From positions 682,001 through 746,000 of the forward strand of contig JADJYT010000001.1 of assembly GCA_016719635.1 (NCBI GenBank): a stretch of 64,000 nt of DNA, written 5' to 3'. Origin of the DNA: Sphingobacteriales bacterium. GTDB taxonomy: Bacteria; Bacteroidota; Bacteroidia; Chitinophagales; JADIYW01. The notes beneath the pieces are model-generated. The model made no database searches. It had not been told where the DNA came from and worked only from the letters and a program-made list of their open reading frames with translations. This document shows, piece by piece, positions 9,707-17,331 of the stretch. How positions within the stretch are numbered: position 1 is the first letter of the stretch; every line of letters starts with the position of its first letter. The position numbers and the translations under genes were made by a program.

Positions 9707-10450
9707 ATGTCAGAAATCAAACTCGGTAAAATTGCTACCGTCCACCCAAAAGGAGTAGATAAAGATGCCACTAAGGCAAAAACCAGGATATTAATTGAAG
9801 AGATGGCCCAGCTGCAGGATATCCTGATTGCATCGAACAACCAGAGTCTTTTAGTTGTATTGCAGGGAATGGATGCGAGCGGCAAGGATGGAGTGACTAA
9901 AAATGTTTTCGGAGGGTTGAATCCGTTGGGAGTGACGGTTGCGCCATTCAAAAAACCCACCCCTCTTGAAATGGAGCATGATTTTTTATGGCGGATACAT
10001 CAGGTGGCCCCCAAGAAAGGATGCATTACCATTTTCAACCGCTCCCATTACGAAGATGTTTTGATACAACGGGTGCACAAATGGGTAGATGAAAAAACAA
10101 TCAAGCAACGGTTTGACCATATCAATAATTTTGAAAAACTATTGGCAGAAACAGGAACAAAAATCTTGAAATTTTATATGCACGTTTCCCCTGCCGCACA
10201 ATTAGAACGGCTGGAAGAACGCAAGACGAATCCGGAAAAGATGTGGAAATTCAATGAGCAGGATTTCGAAGAACGGAAATTCTGGAAACAATACATCAAG
10301 GCATATGAAGATGTATTTAAACACTGCGATAAGGCTGCCGAATGGCACATCATCCCTACAGACAGCAACTGGTACAAAGAATATCTGGTGGCTCAAAAGG
10401 TATGTGATACACTGAAAAACATGAAACTTAATTATCCGTCCTTAAAATAA
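9707..10450 (+). CDS. Polyphosphate kinase 2 family protein
   Basis: A 247-residue PPK2-family enzyme that uses polyphosphate to phosphorylate nucleotides (AMP/ADP or NDP). It shows the P-loop GMDASGKDG (54-62), the FKKPTPLEMEHDFLWR block after it, and the lid motif NRSHYEDVL (111-119), followed by RLEERKTNPEK. Size and motifs fit the one-domain PPK2 class II/III. The gene begins two bases after the DUF853 gene and ends 17 bases before argH, suggesting one transcript of functionally unrelated genes. Confidence 0.93.
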   Translation: MSEIKLGKIATVHPKGVDKDATKAKTRILIEEMAQLQDILIASNNQSLLVVLQGMDASGKDGVTKNVFGGLNPLGVTVAPFKKPTPLEMEHDFLWRIHQVAPKKGCITIFNRSHYEDVLIQRVHKWVDEKTIKQRFDHINNFEKLLAETGTKILKFYMHVSPAAQLERLEERKTNPEKMWKFNEQDFEERKFWKQYIKAYEDVFKHCDKAAEWHIIPTDSNWYKEYLVAQKVCDTLKNMKLNYPSLK

Positions 10451-10467
10451 ACACAAAAACATCATCT

Positions 10468-11814
10468 GTGGCAAAACTCTGGCAAAAAGGCAAACAGAAG
10501 CAAAATGAATTGACATCGATCGTCGAGGCATTCACCATCGGTACTGACAGGGAGCTGGATGTTATGCTGGCAAAATATGATGTGCTGGGCTCCCTGGCAC
10601 ATACCAAAATGCTGGCGCTGATCGGGTTACTTTCGAAAGAAGAACTTGCTCCCATTCAGAAAGAATTAAAATCCATGTACAGGGAAATAGTAAAAGGAAA
10701 TTTCACCATCTCAGACAGCAACGAAGATATCCATTCTGAAATCGAATTCCGGCTCACTGAAAAACTGGGAGATAACGGAAAGAAAATCCACAGCGGCAGA
10801 AGCCGCAATGATCAGGTACTGCTGGACCTCAAGCTTTTTACCCGGGACAAGTTGATAGAGGTGGTTTTAGAAACGGTTACTGTCTTTAACACCTTAATTA
10901 ACCTGAGTGAGCAGCATAAAGATAAACTGCTTCCCGGCTATACCCACCTCCAATTAGCCATGCCCAGCAGTTTTGGCTTATGGTTCGGGGCTTATGCTGA
11001 AAGCCTGGTGGATGATATACAAACGATTTACTCAGCCTTTACCTTAGCCAACAAAAACCCGCTCGGTTCAGGAGCAGGATATGGCGGCTCGTTTCCTCTA
11101 AACAGAAGAAAGACAACAGAATTGCTGGGATTCGAAAACATGAACTACAACGTTGTTTATGCGCAGATGAACCGCGGCAAGATGGAAAAACACGTGACAT
11201 TTGCACTGGCTTCCGTCGCTGCCACTTTATCCAAACTGGCGATGGACTCCTGCCTGTATATGAATCAGAATTTTGCATTCATTTCGTTTCCGGATGCATT
11301 AACAACAGGTTCCAGCATCATGCCACACAAAAAAAATCCGGATGTGTGGGAACTGATTCGCGCCAAATGCAACCGCCTTCAGCAGTTGCCTGCCCAGATA
11401 AATTCCATTCTCACCAACCTGCCATCCGGCTACCACCGCGATATGCAGGTTATCAAACAGGATTACCTGCCTGCTTTTGACGAACTCATCAGCTGCCTGA
11501 AGATGGCCAACCTGATGCTGGAAAACATTCAGGTCAGAGATAAGATTTTGAAGGATGATGCTTATAAACTGCTCTTTACCGTTGAATCTGTGAATGAACT
11601 GGTTCATAAAGGAATGCCGTTCAGGGATGCTTATGTCAAAGTAGGCAATGATGTCGAAAGTGGTAATTATAAGAAACCCGGCACCCTGAAACATACACAC
11701 GAAGGCAGCATGGGAAATTTGTGCAACAAGGAGATCAAAGAGAATATGAAACGAACAGTCCAGCTGTTTCCCTTCTTTGAGATAGAGACTAAACTTAAAA
11801 AACTGGTTAAATAA
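10468..11814 (+). CDS. argH: Argininosuccinate lyase
   Basis: Last step of arginine biosynthesis: splits argininosuccinate into arginine and fumarate, in the cytosol as a tetramer. The 448-residue protein starts at GTG (MAKLWQKG), matching the usual N-terminus. It has HSGRSRNDQV and the fumarase-superfamily signature GSSIMPHKKNP near residues 281-291. The C-terminus is ordinary. No other arg genes are nearby, so the locus is detached from the rest of the pathway. Confidence 0.96.
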   Translation: MAKLWQKGKQKQNELTSIVEAFTIGTDRELDVMLAKYDVLGSLAHTKMLALIGLLSKEELAPIQKELKSMYREIVKGNFTISDSNEDIHSEIEFRLTEKLGDNGKKIHSGRSRNDQVLLDLKLFTRDKLIEVVLETVTVFNTLINLSEQHKDKLLPGYTHLQLAMPSSFGLWFGAYAESLVDDIQTIYSAFTLANKNPLGSGAGYGGSFPLNRRKTTELLGFENMNYNVVYAQMNRGKMEKHVTFALASVAATLSKLAMDSCLYMNQNFAFISFPDALTTGSSIMPHKKNPDVWELIRAKCNRLQQLPAQINSILTNLPSGYHRDMQVIKQDYLPAFDELISCLKMANLMLENIQVRDKILKDDAYKLLFTVESVNELVHKGMPFRDAYVKVGNDVESGNYKKPGTLKHTHEGSMGNLCNKEIKENMKRTVQLFPFFEIETKLKKLVK

Positions 11815-11863
11815 TCGGCCATTAAGCTATCTTACCTCACTTTTTAAATTTTTGGCAAAGTTT

Positions 11864-11892
11864 TTGATTTCCATCAGGAAATAGTATTTTTA
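11864..11892 (+). promoter_or_regulatory. Bacteroidota-type promoter candidate
   Basis: TTG (11864-11866), an 18-base spacer, then TATTTTTA (11885-11892), one mismatch from TAnnTTTG. It lies 20 bases before the ATG of the DUF1571 gene. Confidence 0.35.
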
Positions 11893-11911
11893 GCTTTCTA
11901 AAAAAGAAATA

Positions 11912-12727
11912 ATGAAAAAGATTACCAGTATTTTATCTTTAACAACCATCCTGTTGGGATCACAGATCAGCGCATTCGCGGAAACAGCAGTGGAAGTCAT
12001 GCAAAAGAGCCTAACAGCCATGGGGACTGTAAAAACCATGAAGTATCATTTTTATGCGCAGGAACGCATGGATGACGGAAAATACAGTAAAAGTGACGTT
12101 GAATTCAATGTGATTGCATCTCCTTTTCACGTGTTCGCAAAAGCTCACTTACCACAATCAGCACAGCTGATTCACGATGCTGCCAACTCGCCGGATGTAC
12201 GGGTAAAGAAAGGGTTTAAACTTACCTTATCCCCTACGAATAAATTACTCATGAAAGGTGTCCACAATCCTATCACAAGAGCTGGATTTGCACAAATCAA
12301 GAAGATACTGGAAATGAGCATGGCTCAGCGCAAAGGCGAAAACTATGCTGATTTTGTAAAATTAATTGGGTCTGTCGTATATGACAACAATGAATGCTGG
12401 AAAGTAGAGATCAATGATCCTGATTATAAAATTATAGATTATACAGTTGCGTCCAATGAAACTTCTGTATGGCAAATCGGAAAAAAACTGGCGATTTCAG
12501 AATATAAAATCAAAGAATTGAATAAGATTGGCGATGAAGTGAAAGCAGGACAGAAACTGAAAATACCTTCGTCTTACGCAAAGAAAACAACTCTATACAT
12601 TGACAAAACAAACTACCTGCCCATCTATCATAAAATGGAGGATGAAAAAGGAATTTATGAGATCTATGAATTTAAAGGTTTAAAAACCGGAGTTACCTTC
12701 AGCAATACTGATTTTGAATTTGATTAA
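11912..12727 (+). CDS. DUF1571 family secreted protein with embedded LysM-like segment
   Basis: A 271-residue exported protein: signal peptide MKKITSILSLTTILLGSQISAFA, then a DUF1571-type lipid-carrier-like beta fold (KTMKYHFYAQERM ... FHVFAKAH), ending YIDKTNYLPIYHKMEDEKGIYEIYEFKGL. Between the two halves, roughly residues 175-225, lies a LysM-like stretch (SVWQIGKKLAISEYKIKELN, then VKAGQKLKIPSSYA) that matches the usual LysM order of helix, LN, and KxGQxLxIP. A peptidoglycan-binding periplasmic protein is inferred. The gene stands alone and ends at a strong terminator. Confidence 0.75.
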   Translation: MKKITSILSLTTILLGSQISAFAETAVEVMQKSLTAMGTVKTMKYHFYAQERMDDGKYSKSDVEFNVIASPFHVFAKAHLPQSAQLIHDAANSPDVRVKKGFKLTLSPTNKLLMKGVHNPITRAGFAQIKKILEMSMAQRKGENYADFVKLIGSVVYDNNECWKVEINDPDYKIIDYTVASNETSVWQIGKKLAISEYKIKELNKIGDEVKAGQKLKIPSSYAKKTTLYIDKTNYLPIYHKMEDEKGIYEIYEFKGLKTGVTFSNTDFEFD

Positions 12728-12747
12728 CGGATAAGCAATATATATAG

Positions 12748-12774
12748 ACCTGCATTTTATGCAGGTTTTTTTTT
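12748..12774 (+). terminator. Intrinsic terminator
   Basis: ACCTGCA / TGCAGGT stem around a short AT loop (12748-12766) followed by a run of eight or nine T; it ends the DUF1571 transcript. Confidence 0.9.
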
Positions 12775-12893
12775 GCCTGAAGATCATAACGCTGCCAATT
12801 ATCAGGAAATTAACAAAGATTAAATCTAATAATGCGGGGTGAATTGTTAAATTCGGAACGAATTTTGTGAACCTACTATTGAAATCCAAATCA

Positions 12894-14321
12894 ATGAAAC
12901 GAACGATTACACTTTTTTTGTCACTTACGTTTGCCCTTCTCTCCCTTTCTGTAGAAAAAAATTACAACATCACCATTACCGTAAAAGGTATGGAGAATAA
13001 GATTGGCGTACTGGCCTATTACTATGGTGAGAAACGATTTGTAAAAGATACCTTGTTCTTTGATACAAAAGGTAGTGCCGCGATAAAGGGTAAAAAAAAT
13101 ATTGCCTCCGGCGTTTATCTGATTGCCTTTCCGTCAATGCGCTATAACTCCTTTGATGTAATATTAAATGAAACCAGTTTCAGCATTTCTACAGACACCT
13201 TCAACTTCATCAAAAATGCAACGGTAAAAAATTCTGTGGAGAACCAGCAGATGTTTGAGGATATGAAATATATGCTGCCGCTGGGCAAAGAAAATGATTC
13301 TATTCAAAAGCTCATAAAAACAGTGGCTAATAAAGAATCTTCCGAATTCAAGACCTTATTATCCAAAACAGATGAAATATCCAAAAAAATTATTCTGCAC
13401 AGGAAAGAAATCGCTAAAAAATATCCGGCAACCTATTACACAAAACTCCTGAAAATCATGATGGATATTGAAGTTCCCGCTCCACCCCGGAAAAAGGATG
13501 GAAGCCTGGTGGATACTTTTTTCAATTACCATTACATCAAACAACACTATTACGATGATGTGGACTTCGCCGATTCAGGCATCCTTCGCAGCCCGGTGTT
13601 TCAGCACAAGTTCTTGAAATATTTTGACAGCTACTCCCATCCCCACTTTGATTCTATTATTGTCACGATAGATTCGATGCTGAACCTGGTAAGAGGAAAA
13701 AATGCGGAAATGTTTCAGTACTGCCTGAATGAATTATTTCTAAAGTATGCCAAAAGTGAAATCATGGGCCATGATGCCATCTATGTCCATCTTGCTGAAA
13801 AATATTATCTGGCAGGGCTGGCCTGGTGGGCAAACCCGAGCAGTTTAACGGAATTGAGGGAACGTGTTGAGGGACTCAAGCCAACCTTAATCGGCAGAAT
13901 TGCACCCAATTTCTTTGTTCAGGATTCGTCCGGAAAGACACAGATGTTCCATGATTTTATCCCAAGAAACAAATACACGGCTCTCGTCTTCTGGAACTCC
14001 GACTGTGGGCACTGTCAGCAGGAAATTCCACACTTAAAACAACTCTATACCGATTCCCTGAAAGCAATGGGTGTTCGCATTTTTGCGGTTTCAACAGAAC
14101 AGACAGACAGCTCTTTCAGGGCGTTCGCAGCAAAAAACTGTTCCCCCGACTGGATTACCTGCGCCGATATGCGCGGGGTGAGTGCCTTCCGGAAAGAATA
14201 CGATGTGATTACCACGCCAAAATTGTTTTTGATTAACAAGAACTTTAAAATTATTGCAAAAAACATCCCGATAAACAATCTGGTTGATTTCATAAAATTT
14301 GAAGACGGACTGCCGGAGTAA
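12894..14321 (+). CDS. TlpA-like thioredoxin-family protein with DUF4369 and DUF5106-type regions
   Basis: Periplasmic thiol-disulfide protein of 475 residues. The ATG at 12894 gives a normal signal peptide (MKRTITLFLSLTFALLSLS); the upstream GTG at 12867 would only add nine residues before it. The N-terminal DUF4369-like beta domain (YNITITVKGMENK) is followed by a helical DUF5106-like middle. The C-terminal thioredoxin fold carries the active site CGHC at about residues 371-374 (WNSDCGHCQQEIPHLK) and a cis-Pro region TTPKLFLI. It probably reduces or isomerises exported disulfides; the exact partner is unknown. The CGHC dipeptide is typical of isomerase-like members. Confidence 0.88.
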   Translation: MKRTITLFLSLTFALLSLSVEKNYNITITVKGMENKIGVLAYYYGEKRFVKDTLFFDTKGSAAIKGKKNIASGVYLIAFPSMRYNSFDVILNETSFSISTDTFNFIKNATVKNSVENQQMFEDMKYMLPLGKENDSIQKLIKTVANKESSEFKTLLSKTDEISKKIILHRKEIAKKYPATYYTKLLKIMMDIEVPAPPRKKDGSLVDTFFNYHYIKQHYYDDVDFADSGILRSPVFQHKFLKYFDSYSHPHFDSIIVTIDSMLNLVRGKNAEMFQYCLNELFLKYAKSEIMGHDAIYVHLAEKYYLAGLAWWANPSSLTELRERVEGLKPTLIGRIAPNFFVQDSSGKTQMFHDFIPRNKYTALVFWNSDCGHCQQEIPHLKQLYTDSLKAMGVRIFAVSTEQTDSSFRAFAAKNCSPDWITCADMRGVSAFRKEYDVITTPKLFLINKNFKIIAKNIPINNLVDFIKFEDGLPE

Positions 14322-14322
14322 G

Positions 14323-14343
14323 ACGAAAAATAATCTTTTTCGT
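14323..14343. terminator. Bidirectional terminator between convergent genes
   Basis: ACGAAAAA / TTTTTCGT inverted repeat with a five-base loop. It gives a T-rich 3' arm in both directions, between the stop of the thioredoxin-like gene and the stop of the minus-strand kinase-like gene. Confidence 0.6.
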
Positions 14344-15089
14344 TACCAGATAAGATACAGCAGCAGGGTTGCTGTCATTTGCAGAAAAAAATTATCAAAG
14401 CCTCTTGGTGACAAGGCTTCTGTGATGGTACAACAAAAAGCAATCAGAAGTATCAGTGGCCATGAAAATGCACTAATGAAAACAGATCTTATAACAATCG
14501 CTGCAACAAACACCGTTGCAATAAAAACGGCCGTGCTGCCTTCCAGGCTTCTGTAAGCAGGCTGCCTGTTAAATGTAAATACCTTGTAACGATGCCTGCC
14601 AAATCTTGTACCCACAGGCTCTGCAACCGCATCGGCTAATCCGGTGATGGCATATCCCAACATGGCAAAATGCCCGAAAAGCAGATTAGAGAGTATGCCG
14701 CCGCAAAAGGTAGCGATGTACGAAAAAAGGATGTAGTGTGTTCGTTGCGGTGCATCCGTTTCTCTTGCCAATGCTTCATACAGGACAAAACCGTCGCCCT
14801 TATAAATTGCCAATCCCAATAGAATGGTGACCGCCCAACCCAAAATGAATACGCCGCCGATTCCAATGGTAAGTTGTAATCCGAAAGCGGAAAAGAAAAT
14901 CAGGAAATGAAATAATTTCCGGCTGTAACCGGTTTTCCATAAAAGTGCTTTCTTACAAATGCCTGCTGTGAATAAGGATAGAAAACTGTACAACAACGCA
15001 ACCGGAAACAACCAAAGTATAAGTCGGGGTGCAGGCAAATTATCTGCAAAGAAATAAATCAATCGGCTGAAATCAACGGATGCCGTCAT
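14343..15089 (-). CDS. Polyprenol/phytol kinase-like membrane protein (SEC59/VTE5 superfamily)
   Basis: A 248-residue integral membrane protein with about six to seven hydrophobic segments. The RKLFHF motif (near 57) and the GLADAVAEPVGTRFG block followed by RSLEGSTAVF are the conserved features of CTP-dependent dolichol kinases, phytol kinases and related cytidylyltransferase-like proteins. The likely activity is phosphorylation of an isoprenoid alcohol in the inner membrane; the substrate is inferred only from the superfamily. It is the last gene of a tight minus-strand group (9 bases after the SDR gene), close to a possible terpenoid acyl-CoA operon, which makes isoprenoid handling a reasonable theme. 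Confidence 0.75.
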   Translation of the reverse strand: MTASVDFSRLIYFFADNLPAPRLILWLFPVALLYSFLSLFTAGICKKALLWKTGYSRKLFHFLIFFSAFGLQLTIGIGGVFILGWAVTILLGLAIYKGDGFVLYEALARETDAPQRTHYILFSYIATFCGGILSNLLFGHFAMLGYAITGLADAVAEPVGTRFGRHRYKVFTFNRQPAYRSLEGSTAVFIATVFVAAIVIRSVFISAFSWPLILLIAFCCTITEALSPRGFDNFFLQMTATLLLYLIW

Positions 15090-15098
15090 ACAGGAATT

Positions 15099-15962
15099 TT
15101 AGTGATTGATGTTACCGTACTCTTTCAGTCCCGTCAACTTCATACTAATCTCCCACAGTCGTTTTGCATTTTCTGAGCTGATGGCCTCCAATGAAGGCAC
15201 AGTAGGATTTTTTCTGTACCAGTATAAACCTGTCTTTCCTTTTACTTCGGGTGCAGTGGCTAAATAGATGGAAGTCTCGGCACCTTTTTCCGGAGACGTT
15301 AAAACGAAACCAAAGTTATCCATTAGAAATTTGAGGACAGGGTTTCCCGTTCTTCCAAAATTGGAGTTGATATTGCCGGGATGCAGGCAATTTACAGTAA
15401 CATTGGTTGAATTTTTTAACAGCCTCGCGAGTTCCTTATTAAAAAGGATGTTGCACAACTTGGTAAATCCATATTGTATCATCGAATTAAAACTCTTTTC
15501 CGCCTGCATATCATCCCATCTCATATTTGTAAACCGGTGTGCCAAAGAGGCGACATTCACAATCCGCCCCTGCTCTGATTTTCTTAATAAATCCAGTAAA
15601 TAATGCGTTACCAGAAAATACCCAAGGTGATTGGTTGCAAACATCATCTCATAACCATCTTCATTCACCTGCCGCTCGCCAATAATGGCACCTGCATTAT
15701 TAATCAGCACATCCACCTTATCGTATTTTTTATGAAACTCTAACCCAAAATTCCGGATGGATGCATGTGAACTAAAATCGCAGATATACAAATCACAGTT
15801 ATTCAGACCAGTTAAGGCATTAATATCATCCTGCACCGCTCTCGCTTTTTTCTCATTACGGCAAACTAAGACGACCTTCGCCCCCATCTTTGCAATTTCT
15901 GTTGCTGTTACACGGCCAATTCCGGAATTTCCTCCGGTGATTACCACAACTTTATTTTTCAT
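15099..15962 (-). CDS. Short-chain dehydrogenase/reductase (retinol-dehydrogenase-like)
   Basis: A 287-residue classical SDR binding NAD(P)H. It has TGGNSGIG (9-16), the CDFSS segment near 61, NNAG (88-91), active-site Ser139 and YGFTK with Tyr164/Lys168. The C-terminal part resembles the retinol dehydrogenase/WW-oxidoreductase group acting on hydrophobic alcohols or ketones. Arg36 after the second strand (VLVCRN) favours NADP. It lies between the membrane protein (9 bases) and the kinase-like gene (9 bases), so the three form one transcription unit. The substrate is not known. Confidence 0.88.
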   Translation of the reverse strand: MKNKVVVITGGNSGIGRVTATEIAKMGAKVVLVCRNEKKARAVQDDINALTGLNNCDLYICDFSSHASIRNFGLEFHKKYDKVDVLINNAGAIIGERQVNEDGYEMMFATNHLGYFLVTHYLLDLLRKSEQGRIVNVASLAHRFTNMRWDDMQAEKSFNSMIQYGFTKLCNILFNKELARLLKNSTNVTVNCLHPGNINSNFGRTGNPVLKFLMDNFGFVLTSPEKGAETSIYLATAPEVKGKTGLYWYRKNPTVPSLEAISSENAKRLWEISMKLTGLKEYGNINH

Positions 15963-15971
15963 TTAATCAAT

Positions 15972-16652
15972 TTACTGAGAGCGATTTTGAAATACTTTAT
16001 ATATAAACGGAATACTGACGACATACATAAACAGCAGCCGCAAATATGATACAGATTCAGGTTTGTAAATTTTAAATCCCGTTACAAGGATAACAAGGAG
16101 TATGGCTGCAATAGCCAGTCCCTTCATCCACCGGCCTTCATAAAACCCTGTCTGCTGAATAGCATACTGAGGCAACGACATATTTATGTGGGCAATATAG
16201 GCTTTTAACTGCTCTCCAAACAACAGGAACGCTTCCGGCTCATCCTGCACAAGCGGAAAAAGTAAAATCGATTTGAGGGGTGATTGCGTTTTAATGGAGA
16301 TGAACGCCCTGCCATTAGTATCTTCTTCAACAGAAAACAGACGTAAGCTGGAGAATGGAATCTGTTGTATTTTAGGAAAAAAAATGCTGTTAGAAAGTAT
16401 GGTTATCGTCAGCCCGAACCCGTCATAGTCTAACTGTGCCTTTGTTATTATACCTTTTATGATTATCAGCACACTGGATCCTATTACTATAAAAGTGCCA
16501 ACAAAAATAAATATTGTCATCAGTGTTTCCGAAAATTCATATTTCTTTAGCCCTGTCATCAACAAAATAAACAGCAGTACCAATACCGTCGGAATAAGGA
16601 TCATTCCCAGCACCTGCTTTAGTATTTCCGTATATCGAACCTGAATGTACAT
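15972..16652 (-). CDS. Hypothetical membrane protein, PH-like middle domain
   Basis: A 226-residue protein with two N-terminal membrane helices (MILIPTVLVLLFILLMTGL and FVGTFIVIGSSVLIIIKGI), a soluble beta-rich middle (residues 70-165, IPFSSLRLFSVEEDTNGRAF, resembling bacterial PH/DUF-type domains) and two C-terminal helices. No family was assigned. It is the first gene of the three-gene minus-strand operon. Confidence 0.7.
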   Translation of the reverse strand: MYIQVRYTEILKQVLGMILIPTVLVLLFILLMTGLKKYEFSETLMTIFIFVGTFIVIGSSVLIIIKGIITKAQLDYDGFGLTITILSNSIFFPKIQQIPFSSLRLFSVEEDTNGRAFISIKTQSPLKSILLFPLVQDEPEAFLLFGEQLKAYIAHINMSLPQYAIQQTGFYEGRWMKGLAIAAILLVILVTGFKIYKPESVSYLRLLFMYVVSIPFIYKVFQNRSQ

Positions 16653-16702
16653 GAAAGTATGAAAGTATAAAAGTAGTAAATTCCTGTTTCAATTCCTTTT
16701 AA

Positions 16703-16732
16703 AATAAAAGAGCAGCTGGACAGCTGCTCTTT
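16703..16732 (-). terminator. Intrinsic terminator of the SCP2 gene
   Basis: AAAGAGCAGCTG / CAGCTGCTCTTT (16707-16732) is a near-perfect palindrome. On the minus strand it is followed by TTTTATTTT, which separates the SCP2 gene from the next minus-strand operon. Confidence 0.75.
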
Positions 16733-16752
16733 AAAATATACTTTCTGTCCGG

Positions 16753-17082
16753 TTATGATTCAGCAGGCATATCATTAAACATACCGATGAATTTCAACAT
16801 CGCACCAAGGTTGCTGATTTTGATTTTACCCATCATTACTGCCATTTGTCTGTTTACTCTTCCCAATTCAGCATCTTCAAAATCCGTTGCCAATGCCGAG
16901 ATGACACAATCCGGCTCGCCGGATAAACCATCTGTTACCGTGCATTGTCCTTCTGCTACGTTTACTGTAAATTCTCCGCCTGTTTCACCTTCCAATTGAA
17001 AATGAAAAACACCGCTTTGTCCCGCAGCTTCTTCCACTTTCAATCTTCCCGGTAATGCTAATACAATCTCTTTTGCTGTCAT
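16753..17082 (-). CDS. SCP2 sterol-carrier-domain protein
   Basis: A 109-residue single-domain SCP2 protein, a soluble carrier binding fatty acyl-CoA or other lipids in a hydrophobic tunnel. It starts MTAKEIVLALPGRLK and ends with the conserved MMGKIKISNLGAMLKFIGMF. The same ending is found at the C-termini of both acyl-CoA dehydrogenases of the facing operon (QEAFMSGKIQVSDLGKLM and QEAFMTGKIKVSDLMQMM). It is transcribed divergently from the carboxylase gene through a 249-base region with two operator-like sites, so it is probably co-regulated with the operon and may deliver substrate. Confidence 0.9.
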   Translation of the reverse strand: MTAKEIVLALPGRLKVEEAAGQSGVFHFQLEGETGGEFTVNVAEGQCTVTDGLSGEPDCVISALATDFEDAELGRVNRQMAVMMGKIKISNLGAMLKFIGMFNDMPAES

Positions 17083-17157
17083 TTTTATTCTTTTTGTTGG
17101 TTAAAAATTGATTTCTAACCCAAATGTAAAATATTTTTTTTGAATAAACAAAATTTT

Positions 17158-17175
17158 ACCAAACGTTCGTTTGTT
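17158..17175. promoter_or_regulatory. TetR-type operator-like palindrome, site 1
   Basis: ACCAAACGTTCGTTTGTT contains perfect arms CAAACG/CGTTTG around a TT centre. It lies 76 bases upstream of the SCP2 start and 157 bases upstream of the carboxylase start. The form is typical of TetR-family operators; no TetR gene lies in this window. Confidence 0.5.
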
Positions 17176-17244
17176 AATATTCCACAAGTTACTGAAAAAC
17201 TATTAATTACGAACTATTAACATAAATTTTACATGAAATATTTT

Positions 17245-17262
17245 ACCAAACGTTTAGTCAAA
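17245..17262. promoter_or_regulatory. TetR-type operator-like site 2
   Basis: ACCAAACGTTTAGTCAAA shares its first ten bases, and the preceding TTTT, with site 1 and has a weaker right arm. The two sites begin 87 bases apart in the divergent SCP2/carboxylase control region. Confidence 0.45.
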
Positions 17263-17331
17263 TAGAAAGAAATTGCGTAAACTTGTTTATCTGTTTAAAC
17301 CATAAATCCATTCATCCAAACTTAGACAATA

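Noticed and set aside
12867..12893. Upstream GTG start for the thioredoxin-like protein
   Set aside because: It would place nine extra residues before a normal signal peptide; the ATG at 12894 is preferred.
17083..17331. A TetR regulator gene beside its putative operators
   Set aside because: No ORF lies in this region, and no TetR-type protein was found in the window.
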